NCBI GenBank assembly: GCA_033977485.1
Contig: CM066983.1
Span: forward strand, 111,257,580 to 111,321,579
Length of the DNA: 64,000 nucleotides
Reading direction: 5' to 3'
Source of the DNA: Hydrangea macrophylla
Taxonomy: Eukaryota > Streptophyta > Magnoliopsida > Cornales > Hydrangeaceae
Shown: positions 43,641 to 56,359 of the stretch, one piece after another
Numbering within the stretch: position 1 is the first letter of the stretch
Layout of the letters: every line of letters begins with the position of its first letter
Translations under genes and position numbers: made by a program
The notes under the pieces: generated by a model
Databases searched by the model: none
Seen by the model: the letters and a program-made list of their open reading frames with translations, nothing else
Told to the model about the DNA's origin: nothing

Positions 43641-43775
43641 TCTTGAACACTTTTCGAGATCGGTCATACCATTGTACATATTTTCTCATGTTTTCAAAAG
43701 GATTCGGCAAAAATGGGTCGTCTCTCGAAATCTTTGTCCTGATTTGCTCCGCAAAACTTGACAAAGAGGGGCAGC

Positions 43776-46700
43776 TGTAGACACCCCATTTTTACCGTCC
43801 TTTAAAAAATACAAAAAAAAAAAAAAAAAAAAAAAAGGAAAAAGAGAACTGACTCGTGTAGGGGGCCCACCGGGCACGCAAATCGAGGAAAAGATCGAAA
43901 AATCCATCGGGGATGCCAACAAGGGTTTTAATGGCCATTCTAGGTCATTCAGCGTCATCAATCATACGGAAGTTCAAAACGGCGGTCGCCGCTTAGCGCG
44001 GGTCCCGAATCGGCTAACCGGGAGGTCAGAAAATGAGTCAGAATCAAGACCGGGGCAACCGAAGGCGAGTCAAAATGGCCGTAAGCCAAAGAAAGCATGG
44101 AAATGACTTCTGGGAAAGGAAAATGGGTCCGGACGGGCAATCAGAGGAAAAAGCGGTGGCCTGTTGGCTTTTACAGTCCAGAATCAGCACAAGGAAGGGC
44201 AAAACGGTCAATTTTGAGCCCGGGAGTAGAAATCGCCGATCCGACCGTGGGGATTTGTCGGTAAAGCTAAATGAAGACTAAATATTTTCGAATCGCTCAA
44301 ATCGGACGGCCGGATGGAAAAAACAAGCTTCGGAAGACCGAACGGCCAAGATCGGGGGTTGTAGGGATCCGAAATGCGTCCCGTTCGCACCGGATCCTAC
44401 CCAACCCAAAAGACTCTATAAATAGAGCCCCTTGGGTGCTGCACAAAGAAAAAGCTCTCTCCAAGACTCAAAGGAAGCTCTCTCTCTCTCTCCACCATTG
44501 TTATCTTCCCCAAAGCTCCAAAAAAACCCAAAAATCATCCCCATATCTCCACCACTACACCACCATAGCCTCCACCACCAGAAACCCATCATCATCAGGC
44601 AATTACCCAAACACCCAGTCCAACCACAGCCTCTAAAAGTGCCCAGAAAGCCCAGAAAGCTGTCTAAACCAAACACAGCCTTGGCCTCTGCCCAGAAACT
44701 GAAAAAGGGCCAAACAGACCCTTAAACTGCATCCCTGTCTCTCACCACCCACACCAGGACCTTCCTCTCATCAAACTGGACCCAACCCCGTTGGCCAGAC
44801 CCTCAAATCACCACCACAGAGGCCCACGCGCCACCCAAACACCCCACGCGCCGCCGCTGCACAGTTTCTCCTCCGGCGGCGTTTCTGGACCCCACAGAAG
44901 GAAACCGCCACCACCACCACCATCGTCTGGACCAGACGATCCAGATCGCAGTGGTCCGGCGCCCAACGGCCACCGGAAACCGCCGCACGCACTACACGCA
45001 CCACCACGGCACCGTTCCGCCTCCCCCATGCGCAGCTACACAGTCAGCGCTGAGTCAGCGTTGACTATCCAACCAGGAGTTGACACGTGGCACAACAGCC
45101 ACGTCATCTGCCACGTGTCTCTGTCATGTCAGCACCACGTCAGGGTTGACCAATCAATCACTGACTGCCACGTGGCATAAGATACCACGTGTCACTGCCA
45201 CGTGTCATGCCACGTCAACTGCCACGTCACTTGGTCAACCAACCAGAGGCTGCCACGTGTCACTGTCTACCACGTCATCAAGCCACGTGTCACGCCACGT
45301 CACCTACCACATCATCGCCCCATCAGCTTTGACCAGCCAATCAGAAGGCGCCACGTGTCGCTGACTGCTGACGCGGTGCTGACTCAGCCGCCACGTGTCT
45401 GCCACGTGGCAGTGGGGCCCCATTTTGACTTTTTTACCATTTTCGAGGCTTCCGGACCCAATTTTCGACGTTCCGACACTCATTCCTAGCTAATTTGGCC
45501 ATTCCGGACGCACCCGTGCGCTCAGAATTGCAAAATTCCACCGTTTGAAGCAGTTTCTCCATTTTCAAGCCCATTTCTGCCCAAACCGGCCAGTTTGGTG
45601 TCGGCCGGTCCCGCCCGAAATCTGCCCGGACCGATTTTGCTCCGGTTTATACCATTTTCGGGGTTTTCGGCCATTCCGGACTCACCGGTGACATCCGTTT
45701 GGGCCCATTCCAAACCAAAATTCAACTTGGGCCCCGTATAGCTATTTCCGAGCCGTTTTCTCAAGGTAAAGGGCCGTTTTCTTTTATTCTTCATACCGAA
45801 TCTGCTGTAAATGTAATAAATAATAATAATAATAATTTTTTTTTTTACTTAAACTGATATGGTCGGCTTCGTCCGCCAATACTTGACCCTCTCCATTGTG
45901 AACTGGCTAGCTCCTAGTTCACTTGATTTTCCGGTAGGCCGGATCTAACAATTTCTACGGTCGGTTCGCCGCCAATACTTGATTCTAACTACGGTCGGTT
46001 CGCCGCCAATACTTGATTCTAACTACGGTCGGTTCGCCGCCAATACTTGACCCTTACCATTGTGAACTGGCTAGCTCCTAGTTCACTTGATTTTCCGGTA
46101 GGCCGGATCTACTTATTGTACATTCTTATATCTTGTCTTTCATTAATGTCAATATTTCTGTGCTTACTATCCCTTTCAATGTACGTAATCACTGTAAAAA
46201 ATATCACACATTCACTATGCTGTAAATCCTCAGATCAACTCAAAACGGGCGCCGACCCTTACTTCCGGTAACTTTCAAAAATCTTTCTTTCAAAATGAAC
46301 ACTTCAAGTTATCCCGTTGTTCAATAACGCCGATAATATGAATGTTCAAATTCAAAACGGGCACCGACCCTTACTTCCGGTAACTTTCAAAAACCTTTCT
46401 TTCAAAATGAACACTTCAAGTTATCCCGTTGTTCAATAACGCCGATAATATGAATGTTCAAATTCAAAACGGGCACCGACCCTTACTTCCGGTATTCAAA
46501 TCCTTTCTAAAACCGAACATTTCGATTAGTTACGTTGTTCAATAACGTTAACGACTTGAATGTTCGAGACTCAAACGGGCACCGACCCTTACTTCCGGCA
46601 ACCTTTTCAAAACCGAACATTTCGATTAGTTACGTTGACGACTTGAATGTTCGAGACTCAAATGGGCACCGACCCTTACTTCCGGCACATAATCAAGGTT

Positions 46701-47301
46701 AAAGTCTAGGACTCGATTACGGTGATCGACGTCCTAGCTACACCGACTTTTCAAAAACACTATAACACACGAGCACGGTCAAACGTGACCAAAAATTTCA
46801 AAAAAATAATAAATAACAAGTTAGAGCTACGTTTGGCCTGATTCTCAACCCGAGATACGTATGCAACCCCAAAAGGGTGCGGCCATAACTTTTCATCTCT
46901 TTTCTCTTTGTAAATTCTTATTCTTTTATCTTTATGCCCCGTTATCATGAAAATCGCCAATTTGGCAACCATGCTTCGTCATGGATGTTCGAGGGTGCTT
47001 AATACCTTCCCTCGACATAACCGAGTCCCCGAACCCCTTTCTAAATCTCTGGTTTACTTGTCAAAAACATAGGCCCACTTTCCCAAACTGTAAAAATATA
47101 AAGATATATTTCCGTATCTTTATCGGGATCCTAACACCCGTACAAAGTTAGGTGGCGACTCTGAAAAATCTACTTGGCCTATTTTTCAAAATAAAAAAAA
47201 TACTTCCCCCACATTCCTCTTTTTCCATTTTTTAAAAAAAGAACACGCCCTCTTACCTATATATTTAAAAAACCTTTTTTTTTTCCCGTCGCGGTGCGAC
47301 A
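43776..47301 (+). repeat. LTR B (middle) of the array, 3526 bp
   Basis: Same as LTRs A and C apart from an additional 18-bp segment at about 45366-45383, a shorter A-run near 43820, and three private C-to-T/G-to-A changes noticed by eye (about 45029, 45080 and 45269). It serves as right LTR of internal region 1 and left LTR of internal region 2. Confidence 0.9.
45082..45411 (+). promoter_or_regulatory. ACGT-core cluster, LTR B
   Basis: Same array of CCACGT cores as in LTR A, with the 18-bp extra segment near its right end. Confidence 0.6.
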
Positions 47302-49434
47302 GCTGGCGACTCTGCTGGGGATTAACTTAAGAGGACTCAAGCCATTACTTTGGCGATCTTCATACTAACGGGGCATTTTCTTTTACTAATTTCTTTTCTT
47401 TCTTTTTCAGTCTTGTAAATATTTTGCTTGCACAGGATTTGCGGCCAATGCCAAAAAAATAAATTGCAAGGCCAATGCCAACTTCATTTTGCTCAAGCAT
47501 TATCACGCACACTACACATTGAGCATGTTCATAACCCGGTTCCGAGGAACCACCCTTAAGATTAGATAGGAAGTTGAGTAGGTGGCGTGGCCGTTGCGGT
47601 GTTACCGTCGGTACCAGCACTGAAATTCTCCCGCTCGAACCACCAACCTGAGAAGGTGCTCCGGCACTGGAGGTTTGAAGGTTTGGGGACCGGACCCGAT
47701 TTAAGTCTACATTAGACGTCAACCTCTCCACATAGTCACATTTTTACACGTGCATTCAAAACCTTTCAAAATACGAAACGGCGCCGAAGGGATGCCCATT
47801 CTCACTTATCCTCTCCTTACATTTTAACAAGGATGGATTCACTTTTTCAAAAACTCAAAAAACGGCGCCGGAAGGCTGCCAGACTTTTTCCCAACTCGTT
47901 CTCACCTTTTAAAGCAAGAATAAAACTTCCCAAGGACAAATCCACTTTTCAAAGACATTTGGTGACGCCGAAAGGCTATCCAGATTCACCTCATACCTTG
48001 GGAACACACATCACACTGGGGCACTACTCTCCCATCTCTAACGAGTCACTGGGAGAAGAATCCCCATTTCTTTCCTTTGAAGCGACTTACTAACTATACT
48101 TCTTCCAACCTTCGCTGCAGGTACACTTCTGACAGAGGTCAACATGGGAAGCCTCTACACGCTCAGCCTACTCCCTGCATCACCAACTTATCCACGGATC
48201 GAAAAAAAACTTTGAATGGACAACCAGTCCAAACAACTCCGAATTCCGACTCCAAACATGTTCAAGCGTCAAACCTGAGCAGGATCGGGTGACAAAACCG
48301 AGGAGATCAAATCCGAGCAGTACCAGTGCATTTGTGATTGTTCAAACCCTCAAGCTGCTGAACCAATAGGCATACTTCTACCCATATACATCCACAAGCT
48401 CTGGCCATGCCCAAAACGATCCTTGTGAAGGACCAACGCTCAGCCCACTATCTCGAAACATTACTTCTCATCATATGCCACACAGGGGCAGTTTGTCCAT
48501 ACTATAGAATTTATGCTTTGTCTGCTTTGTATAAGTGTACATACTTTTAAATGAAAAAAAAAAAAAAAAAAAAAACAAAAACAAAACTCATTCTTTGCGT
48601 CATTCAATAAATGTCATCTGCTCTCATTCCTTAAATCTCACGAGTATGTTGGATATGACTGTCTTATTGCTTGTTGAATACGAATTAGACATTGTACGAG
48701 ACTTTCGGACGTAACAAAGCTTTGTTCGATTCTACCTAAAAGTACGATCAACACAAGGTCATGCCGAGAAAAGACTCAAGTTCATAAATTGGCCATTTCA
48801 TCCGTTGACAATGCTCACTATCTCAACCCAAATCAGATGACAAAAGCGCACTCAGTGCATATTCACAACCGCTTAATGTCATCCAAGTACATAAGGACAG
48901 AGCAAACAGACGACGGGCATGTAGGGACCAGAACACCTCAGTCCATTCTCATGATCATGACATACATCGACTGGGGCAGTCTTCGTCCCCACATCTCAGC
49001 AAAAGAGGTCATCACGATCACTGCTGGCCCACATGAGGCCCCTCAATCCTGGCCAGGAAAGTAAATACTCATTCTCAGGATCTCTAACTTCAATGATGCA
49101 TATATGTGATCTCTGAGCCCGACTCGACTTGTGTCAAAATGATTAGAGGCAATCATTTCAGCTATCCATATACTACTTTCCCTCGCTAGCCCACTTGAGC
49201 CATACAATGATCTCTTTCCAACTTAAACCCCTGAGGATCACCCCCTAAACTGGGGCAATGCCAACAAAAAGAAAAAAAGAAAGAGAAAGCAAACAAAAAG
49301 AGAACTCAATGCAAAGCTGGAGCAAATCCACAAAAGATACGATCCGACTTGGATATATACTTCAAACTGGGGCAATTCTCCCCAGTACATACTTTACTCA
49401 GCAATGACATACCCCACACTAGATTGGGATGAAG

Positions 49435-49473
<39 letters not shown>

Positions 49474-51715
49474 AAAGAAGGAAAGACGCAGGGCATAAGG
49501 TGATCTCAGGAATCTCAACCGACTTTTCAAAACAAACTTTGAGCCTTCATGCGATCCTTTCATTTCTCAACCCATGACCCTGGCCTACGTTACAACCCAG
49601 TAAAGTCCACTTTGATTGACATAAGCCTTGTTGGGTTCACTAAATCACATACTTGCATCATTCAAAACGACGGGGGTGCCACATACTTTCAAATCACAAG
49701 ATACACTGAAGCGCAACAATCACATAACCGGATTCGGTGAAAACCCGTGAGGGCGCCGAAGGTAAAAATGGTTTCAGAGAGAAAGAGAGCTCGAGAGAAA
49801 TCAAATACTAAAAAATTGAGTCCTTCTGAAGGACAATCACTGGGGCACTGAGCCTATACAGTCAAATACTTTGTCTTCTAGTGCTTAACATGCGATAAGA
49901 CAGTCAATATCCATTAACTCATGAGCATTCTTTCACAGATGATAGATTCATGCATCATACTCTTGTAAATACGTTTACTTAGCATGACACGACTTTCAAA
50001 ATCCATTCATATCTTTCAGCATAGCAGACAATGCATACTTTCTATAGCAGGGATAACTGGTTCCGACACTACTCTCAACTTCCAAAAGCCCAACCACTGG
50101 CCCAACTTCACAAGCCCAAATTCCAAAAGCCTAACCACTGGCCCAACATACTTCCAAAGCCCAGCCACTGGCCCAACTTTCAAAAGCATCACCACCAACT
50201 GAGCCATGATATCAACCTTTGCTCAGACTCACCAACTTTACACTGATCCATCTGCTCGGATCCACATATCAAATCGATCTTCTCCTCGGTAGATTGTCAA
50301 GAAATCTATCTCTCGCTCAGGTCTAACCGTTCATGCTCAAATCAGGAATCAGGTATGAGACCCTCCAGCGGCATCCTATTCACTACTCGGCGTCAGAATT
50401 CATCATCAGAATTGGGAATGAGTCCGTCAAGTGGCTTCCCGTCTACAGCTTCAGCACAGGAGTGAGTCCGTCAAGGGGCATCCTGTTCACAAATCTTACT
50501 ATTGGGAATGAGTCCGTCAAGTGGCATCCCGTCTACATCTTCAGCACAGGAGTGAGTCCGTCAAGGGGCATCCTGTTCACAAATCTCACTATTGGGAATG
50601 AGTCCGTCAAGTGGCATCCCGTTCGCATCTTCAGATCAGGAGTGAGTCCGCCAAGAGGCATCCTATTCACATTATCTATCACCGGAATCAGGTGCGAGTC
50701 CGTCAAGAGGCGTCCTATTCACATTATCTATCATCGGAATTAGGAGTGAGTCCGTCAAGTGGCATCCTATTCGTCCCACATCAAGCCCAAGAGTGAGTCC
50801 GTCAAATGGCATCCTATTCATATCACCTACCATCAGGTATAAGTCCTTCAAACGGCATCTAACTTATTTTGGCATCAAGTATCAGGTATTTCTCTTACCC
50901 TCAAACATTCACAGCAATCACGCCCCAACGCGGCATTTTGCTCTCTTATTTCACAGCGATCACGCCCCACGTGGCATTTCGCTATCTCACACACAGCAAT
51001 CACGCCCCGACGTGGCATTTTGCTCTCTCGTCTGACACTTTTCATCACTTTTGCTTCGTTAAAGAATGAACTACGCTCGGTCTGATTCTCCCGACGGGAG
51101 ATACGTAGGCAGCTCTAAGAGCTCGACCATACCCTTACTTTTACATCCTCGGTTAAAGTTTGAGATTACGCGACTACGCACTTCTCGACTACACCATCTA
51201 TCACCATCTCTCACATTTGCTTCAAAACGGCAAATTTTTGTTCACCGAACGTGGTGTTCCCTGTCTCGCCCAACGTGGCATCTCTCACATTTGCTTCAAA
51301 ACGGCAAATTTTTGTTCACCGAACGTGGTGTTCCCCCTCTCTCGCCCAACGTGGCATCCCTCATTTTGCTTCAAAATGGCAAAACATTCAAATTCTAAGT
51401 TCGTTACGAACTACGCCCGGTCTGATTCTCCCGACAGGAGATACGTAGGCAGCTTTTACGAAGCCCGACCACACCATCCGATCATTTTTCATCCACCAAG
51501 GTACGTTCTCTTCTTGCCCTACGGCACTTGCACCCGAACTACGTCCGACCTGATTCTTCCTAACGGAGGATACGTAGGCATCTTGAACACTTTTCGAGAT
51601 CGGTCATACCATTGTACATATTTTCTCATGTTTTCAAAAGGATTCGGCAAAAATGGGTCGTCTCTCGAAATCTTTGTCCTGATTTGCTCCGCAAAACTTG
51701 ACAAAGAGGGGCAGC
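47302..51715 (+). repeat. Internal region 2, non-coding
   Basis: Near-identical copy of internal region 1. By eye I found one substitution (about 40889 versus 48829) and small A-run length changes. It ends with the purine tract ACAAAGAGGGGCAGC (51701-51715). Confidence 0.85.
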
Positions 51716-54700
51716 TGTAGACACCCCATTTTTACCGTCCTTTAAAAAATACAAAAAAAAAAAAAAAAAAAAAAAAAAGGAAAAAGAGAACTGACTCGTG
51801 TAGGGGGCCCACCGGGCACGCAAATCGAGGAAAAGATCGAAAAATCCATCGGGGATGCCAACAAGGGTTTTAATGGCCATTCTAGGTCATTCAGCGTCAT
51901 CAATCATACGGAAGTTCAAAACGGCGGTCGCCGCTTAGCGCGGGTCCCGAATCGGCTAACCGGGAGGTCAGAAAATGAGTCAGAATCAAGACCGGGGCAA
52001 CCGAAGGCGAGTCAAAATGGCCGTAAGCCAAAGAAAGCATGGAAATGACTTCTGGGAAAGGAAAATGGGTCCGGACGGGCAATCAGAGGAAAAAGCGGTG
52101 GCCTGTTGGCTTTTACAGTCCAGAATCAGCACAAGGAAGGGCAAAACGGTCAATTTTGAGCCCGGGAGTAGAAATCGCCGATCCGACCGTGGGGATTTGT
52201 CGGTAAAGCTAAATGAAGACTAAATATTTTCGAATCGCTCAAATCGGACGGCCGGATGGAAAAAACAAGCTTCGGAAGACCGAACGGCCAAGATCGGGGG
52301 TTGTAGGGATCCGAAATGCGTCCCGTTCGCACCGGATCCTACCCAACCCAAAAGACTCTATAAATAGAGCCCCTTGGGTGCTGCACAAAGAAAAAGCTCT
52401 CTCCAAGACTCAAAGGAAGCTCTCTCTCTCTCTCCACCATTGTTATCTTCCCCAAAGCTCCAAAAAAACCCAAAAATCATCCCCATATCTCCACCACTAC
52501 ACCACCATAGCCTCCACCACCAGAAACCCATCATCATCAGGCAATTACCCAAACACCCAGTCCAACCACAGCCTCTAAAAGTGCCCAGAAAGCCCAGAAA
52601 GCTGTCTAAACCAAACACAGCCTTGGCCTCTGCCCAGAAACTGAAAAAGGGCCAAACAGACCCTTAAACTGCATCCCTGTCTCTCACCACCCACACCAGG
52701 ACCTTCCTCTCATCAAACTGGACCCAACCCCGTTGGCCAGACCCTCAAATCACCACCACAGAGGCCCACGCGCCACCCAAACACCCCACGCGCCGCCGCT
52801 GCACAGTTTCTCCTCCGGCGGCGTTTCTGGACCCCACAGAAGGAAACCGCCACCACCACCACCATCGTCTGGACCAGACGATCCAGATCGCAGTGGTCCG
52901 GCGCCCAACGGCCACCGGAAACCGCCGCACGCACTACACGCACCACCACGGCACCGTTCCGCCTCCCCCACGCGCAGCTACACAGTCAGCGCTGAGTCAG
53001 CGTTGACTATCCAACCAGGAGCTGACACGTGGCACAACAGCCACGTCATCTGCCACGTGTCTCTGTCATGTCAGCACCACGTCAGGGTTGACCAATCAAT
53101 CACTGACTGCCACGTGGCATAAGATACCACGTGTCACTGCCACGTGTCATGCCACGTCAACTGCCACGTCACTTGGTCAACCAACCAGAGGCTGCCACGT
53201 GTCACTGTCTGCCACGTCATCAAGCCACGTGTCACGCCACGTCACCTACCACATCATCGCCCCATCAGCTTTGACCAGCCAATCAGAAGGCGCCACGTGT
53301 CGCTGACTCAGCCGCCACGTGTCTGCCACGTGGCAGTGGGGCCCCATTTTGACTTTTTTACCATTTTCGAGGCTTCCGGACCCAATTTTCGACGTTCCGA
53401 CACTCATTCCTAGCTAATTTGGCCATTCCGGACGCACCCGTGCGCTCAGAATTGCAAAATTCCACCGTTTGAAGCAGTTTCTCCATTTTCAAGCCCATTT
53501 CTGCCCAAACCGGCCAGTTTGGTGTCGGCCGGTCCCGCCCGAAATCTGCCCGGACCGATTTTGCTCCGGTTTATACCATTTTCGGGGTTTTCGGCCATTC
53601 CGGACTCACCGGTGACATCCGTTTGGGCCCATTCCAAACCAAAATTCAACTTGGGCCCCGTATAGCTATTTCCGAGCCGTTTTCTCAAGGTAAAGGGCCG
53701 TTTTCTTTTATTCTTCATACCGAATCTGCTGTAAATGTAATAAATAATAATAATAATAATTTTTTTTTTTACTTAAACTGATATGGTCGGCTTCGTCCGC
53801 CAATACTTGACCCTCTCCATTGTGAACTGGCTAGCTCCTAGTTCACTTGATTTTCCGGTAGGCCGGATCTAACAATTTCTACGGTCGGTTCGCCGCCAAT
53901 ACTTGATTCTAACTACGGTCGGTTCGCCGCCAATACTTGATTCTAACTACGGTCGGTTCGCCGCCAATACTTGACCCTTACCATTGTGAACTGGCTAGCT
54001 CCTAGTTCACTTGATTTTCCGGTAGGCCGGATCTACTTATTGTACATTCTTATATCTTGTCTTTCATTAATGTCAATATTTCTGTGCTTACTATCCCTTT
54101 CAATGTACGTAATCACTGTAAAAAATATCACACATTCACTATGCTGTAAATCCTCAGATCAACTCAAAACGGGCGCCGACCCTTACTTCCGGTAACTTTC
54201 AAAAATCTTTCTTTCAAAATGAACACTTCAAGTTATCCCGTTGTTCAATAACGCCGATAATATGAATGTTCAAATTCAAAACGGGCACCGACCCTTACTT
54301 CCGGTAACTTTCAAAAACCTTTCTTTCAAAATGAACACTTCAAGTTATCCCGTTGTTCAATAACGCCGATAATATGAATGTTCAAATTCAAAACGGGCAC
54401 CGACCCTTACTTCCGGTATTCAAATCCTTTCTAAAACCGAACATTTCGATTAGTTACGTTGTTCAATAACGTTAACGACTTGAATGTTCGAGACTCAAAC
54501 GGGCACCGACCCTTACTTCCGGCAACCTTTTCAAAACCGAACATTTCGATTAGTTACGTTGACGACTTGAATGTTCAAGACTCAAATGGGCACCGACCCT
54601 TACTTCCGGCACATAATCAAGGTTAAAGTCTAGGACTCGATTACGGTGATCGACGTCCTAGCTACACCGACTTTTCAAAAACACTATAACACACGAGCAC

Positions 54701-55225
54701 GGTCAAACGTGACCAAAAATTTCAAAAAAATAATAAATAACAAGTTAGAGCTACGTTTGGCCTGATTCTCAACCCGAGATACGTATGCAACCCCAAAAGG
54801 GTGCGGCCATAACTTTTCATCTCTTTTCTCTTTGTAAATTCTTATTCTTTTATCTTTATGCCCCGTTATCATGAAAATCGCCAATTTGGCAACCATGCTT
54901 CGTCATGGATGTTCGAGGGTGCTTAATACCTTCCCTCGACATAACCGAGTCCCCGAACCCCTTTCTAAATCTCTGGTTTACTTGTCAAAAACATAGGCCC
55001 ACTTTCCCAAACTGTAAAAATATAAAGATATATTTCCGTATCTTTATCGGGATCCTAACACCCGTACAAAGTTAGGTGGCGACTCTGAAAAATCTACTTG
55101 GCCTATTTTTCAAAATAAAAAAAATACTTCCCCCACATTCCTCTTTTTCCATTTTTTAAAAAAAGAACACGCCCTCTTACCTATATATTTAAAAAACCTT
55201 TTTTTTTTCCCGTCGCGGTGCGACA
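51716..55225 (+). repeat. LTR C of the array, 3510 bp
   Basis: Same length as LTR A and, like A, lacks the 18-bp segment present in B. One private change noted near 54577. It is followed by the duplication GCGGC (55226-55230). Confidence 0.9.
53024..53335 (+). promoter_or_regulatory. ACGT-core cluster, LTR C
   Basis: Same array of CCACGT cores as in LTR A. Confidence 0.6.
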
Positions 55226-56276
55226 GCGGCTATTTGGTCTCTAAATGCTACATTAGTAAGATTTAAATAAATACCATTCTGGGTTATTGGGTACTTATGG
55301 TTATCATCTCTCCTGGCTGCTATTGGTTCAGGAGTTGATTCTGAAGTAGAAGGTTTGTCTACCTTAGCTTTTCCATCCTCCCCTACTTGAATAAATTCGT
55401 CCAAATTGAACTCATTTATTCCAAAATCACCAAAATATTCTGGATCTAAGGGTTTACTAGCTATTCTTAGGAGTTGGGGTTTCATCCTCATGTGTTTCAT
55501 ATGAGGATTCTTCTGAAGAGGATGATTGACTATCATCATCTGATAAGACATTTATGGAATATTCAAAATGCCTTAATAATTCCTCATATTGCAGAGAAGT
55601 GTCTCTTATCTGCGTTATTATCTTATCTCTTTCTTCAACAGTTAAATCGAGGTCTTTATATAGTTGACGCCAGGAATCTAGGATTTCGACGACATTCTCA
55701 TATTCAGTCTTATTATATGATTTTTCTTGTAATATCAGAATATCTTCAGATCCATAATATAATAGAGGGATTTTATTTTCACCTGGATTATTCATACCAT
55801 TTTCTATTTTTCCGTTAGTCAATTTTTCCAAACTTTTGATTAAAAGACTAATATGCCTTTTTGTTTCTTTTTCTAGGTCAATACTAGTAATAGATCCAAG
55901 ATTATCTATCCTATGATCTATTGAAGTTACTACTGACTCTAAATAGTTTTGGTTTATTTATTGAGTTTTTTTTTTCTAGTTAAGAAAAACAATAACACAT
56001 AATATTTGTTATACTATTTAAACTTGAACACACACTACCAATTGTAGCTGACTCTTTTTCAATATGAAGTGCATGATCATATGAGTCATTTATATATTCT
56101 ATAGTTTTTCCTACACAAGCTACTGTCTTATACTTATCTGTCATTATGAAAATTTCTTCCTCAAGCTTAGTAATTGTCTGGTGCCTAAGACCTCCTAAGA
56201 GTTCACAAAAGACCTGAACAAGCCTAACTACGACAACAAAACGGTCATGAACAAACTGGTATATGGACTTTGACAA
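55226..56276 (-). pseudogene. N-terminal coat-protein region with coiled coil (virus 2)
   Basis: The minus strand opens with an ATG at 56274-56276 and a 98-codon frame (helical, KLEEEIFIMTDKYKTV). A second stretch predicted to be coiled coil runs through 55930-55550 (DHRIDNLGSITSIDLEKETKRHI; LDLTVEERDKIITQIRDTSLQYEELLRHFEY), then an acidic Ser/Glu-rich part. A frame change near 55460-55550 leads to a segment ending in AFRDQIAA, cut by the array at 55225 and resuming at 35850. The position before the coat domain matches the N-terminal region of caulimovirid coat polyproteins. No enzymatic motif is visible. Confidence 0.5.
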
Positions 56277-56359
56277 CTAATAATCAAGAGAAATAACAAC
56301 CGTAAAAACATAATTATACAAGCAAGTAAAATGTATATACAGAAGTTTGACGATAAAAA
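56277..56359. other. Unassigned junction sequence
   Basis: A short AT-rich stretch between the virus 2 ATG and the LTR part that begins near 56360. It could be viral leader or diverged LTR. Confidence 0.4.

Larger units (their letters stand above)
39361..43775 (+). repeat. Internal region 1, non-coding
   Basis: This 4415-bp region has no recognisable gag, protease, RT, RNase H or integrase. It contains three GGCGCCGAAGG-type blocks (about 39838-40035), A-runs (about 40614-40634 and 41494-41530), a GAGTCCGTCAAG repeat block (about 42480-42905), three ACGCC-CACGTGGCATTT-like copies (about 42978-43080), a TTTGCTTCAAAACGGCAAA repeat (about 43266-43440), three ATACGTAGGCA hairpin repeats (43130-43640) and a purine tract ACAAAGAGGGGCAGC (43761-43775). 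Its short ORFs have no family signature. Confidence 0.8.
35851..55225 (+). mobile_element. Three-LTR array: LTR-internal-LTR-internal-LTR, 19.4 kb
   Basis: Three near-identical LTRs (35851-39360, 43776-47301, 51716-55225), each starting TGTAGACACC and ending GGTGCGACA, alternate with two near-identical 4.4-kb internal regions (39361-43775 and 47302-51715). One duplication, GCGGC (35846-35850 and 55226-55230), flanks the whole array, so it occupies a single insertion site. Each internal region has a primer site at its left end and a purine tract at its right end. No gag or pol domain is recognisable, which makes it a large non-autonomous (LARD-like) element. The internal sequence resembles the long non-coding 3' region of Tat/Ogre-type elements; that link is inference. 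Confidence 0.85.
28930..56276 (-). mobile_element. Endogenous pararetrovirus 2 fragment, cut by two nested insertions
   Basis: Virus-like coding reads on the minus strand from 56276 to 55226, continues at 35850 to 34570 after the three-LTR array, and continues again at 29012 to about 28930 after the gag-only element. Each break is marked by a clean 5-bp duplication (GCGGC, CCTTC), so the three pieces were once contiguous. In viral sense the order is a coiled-coil N-terminal region, coat-like domain, zinc knuckle, acidic region, then a movement-protein-like start. Coat before movement protein is the ORF1 order of cavemovirus-type caulimovirids, unlike virus 1. No protease, RT or RNase H remains. 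Confidence 0.6.

Noticed and set aside
42393..43780. 136- and 186-codon ORFs in the array's internal region
   Set aside because: They read through tandem GAGTCCGTCAAG and AACGTGGTGTTCC repeats, whose unit length keeps frames open; no domain is visible.
55474..55818. 114-codon plus-strand ORF
   Set aside because: It is antisense to the coiled-coil coding frame of virus 2, which has the better protein-like composition.
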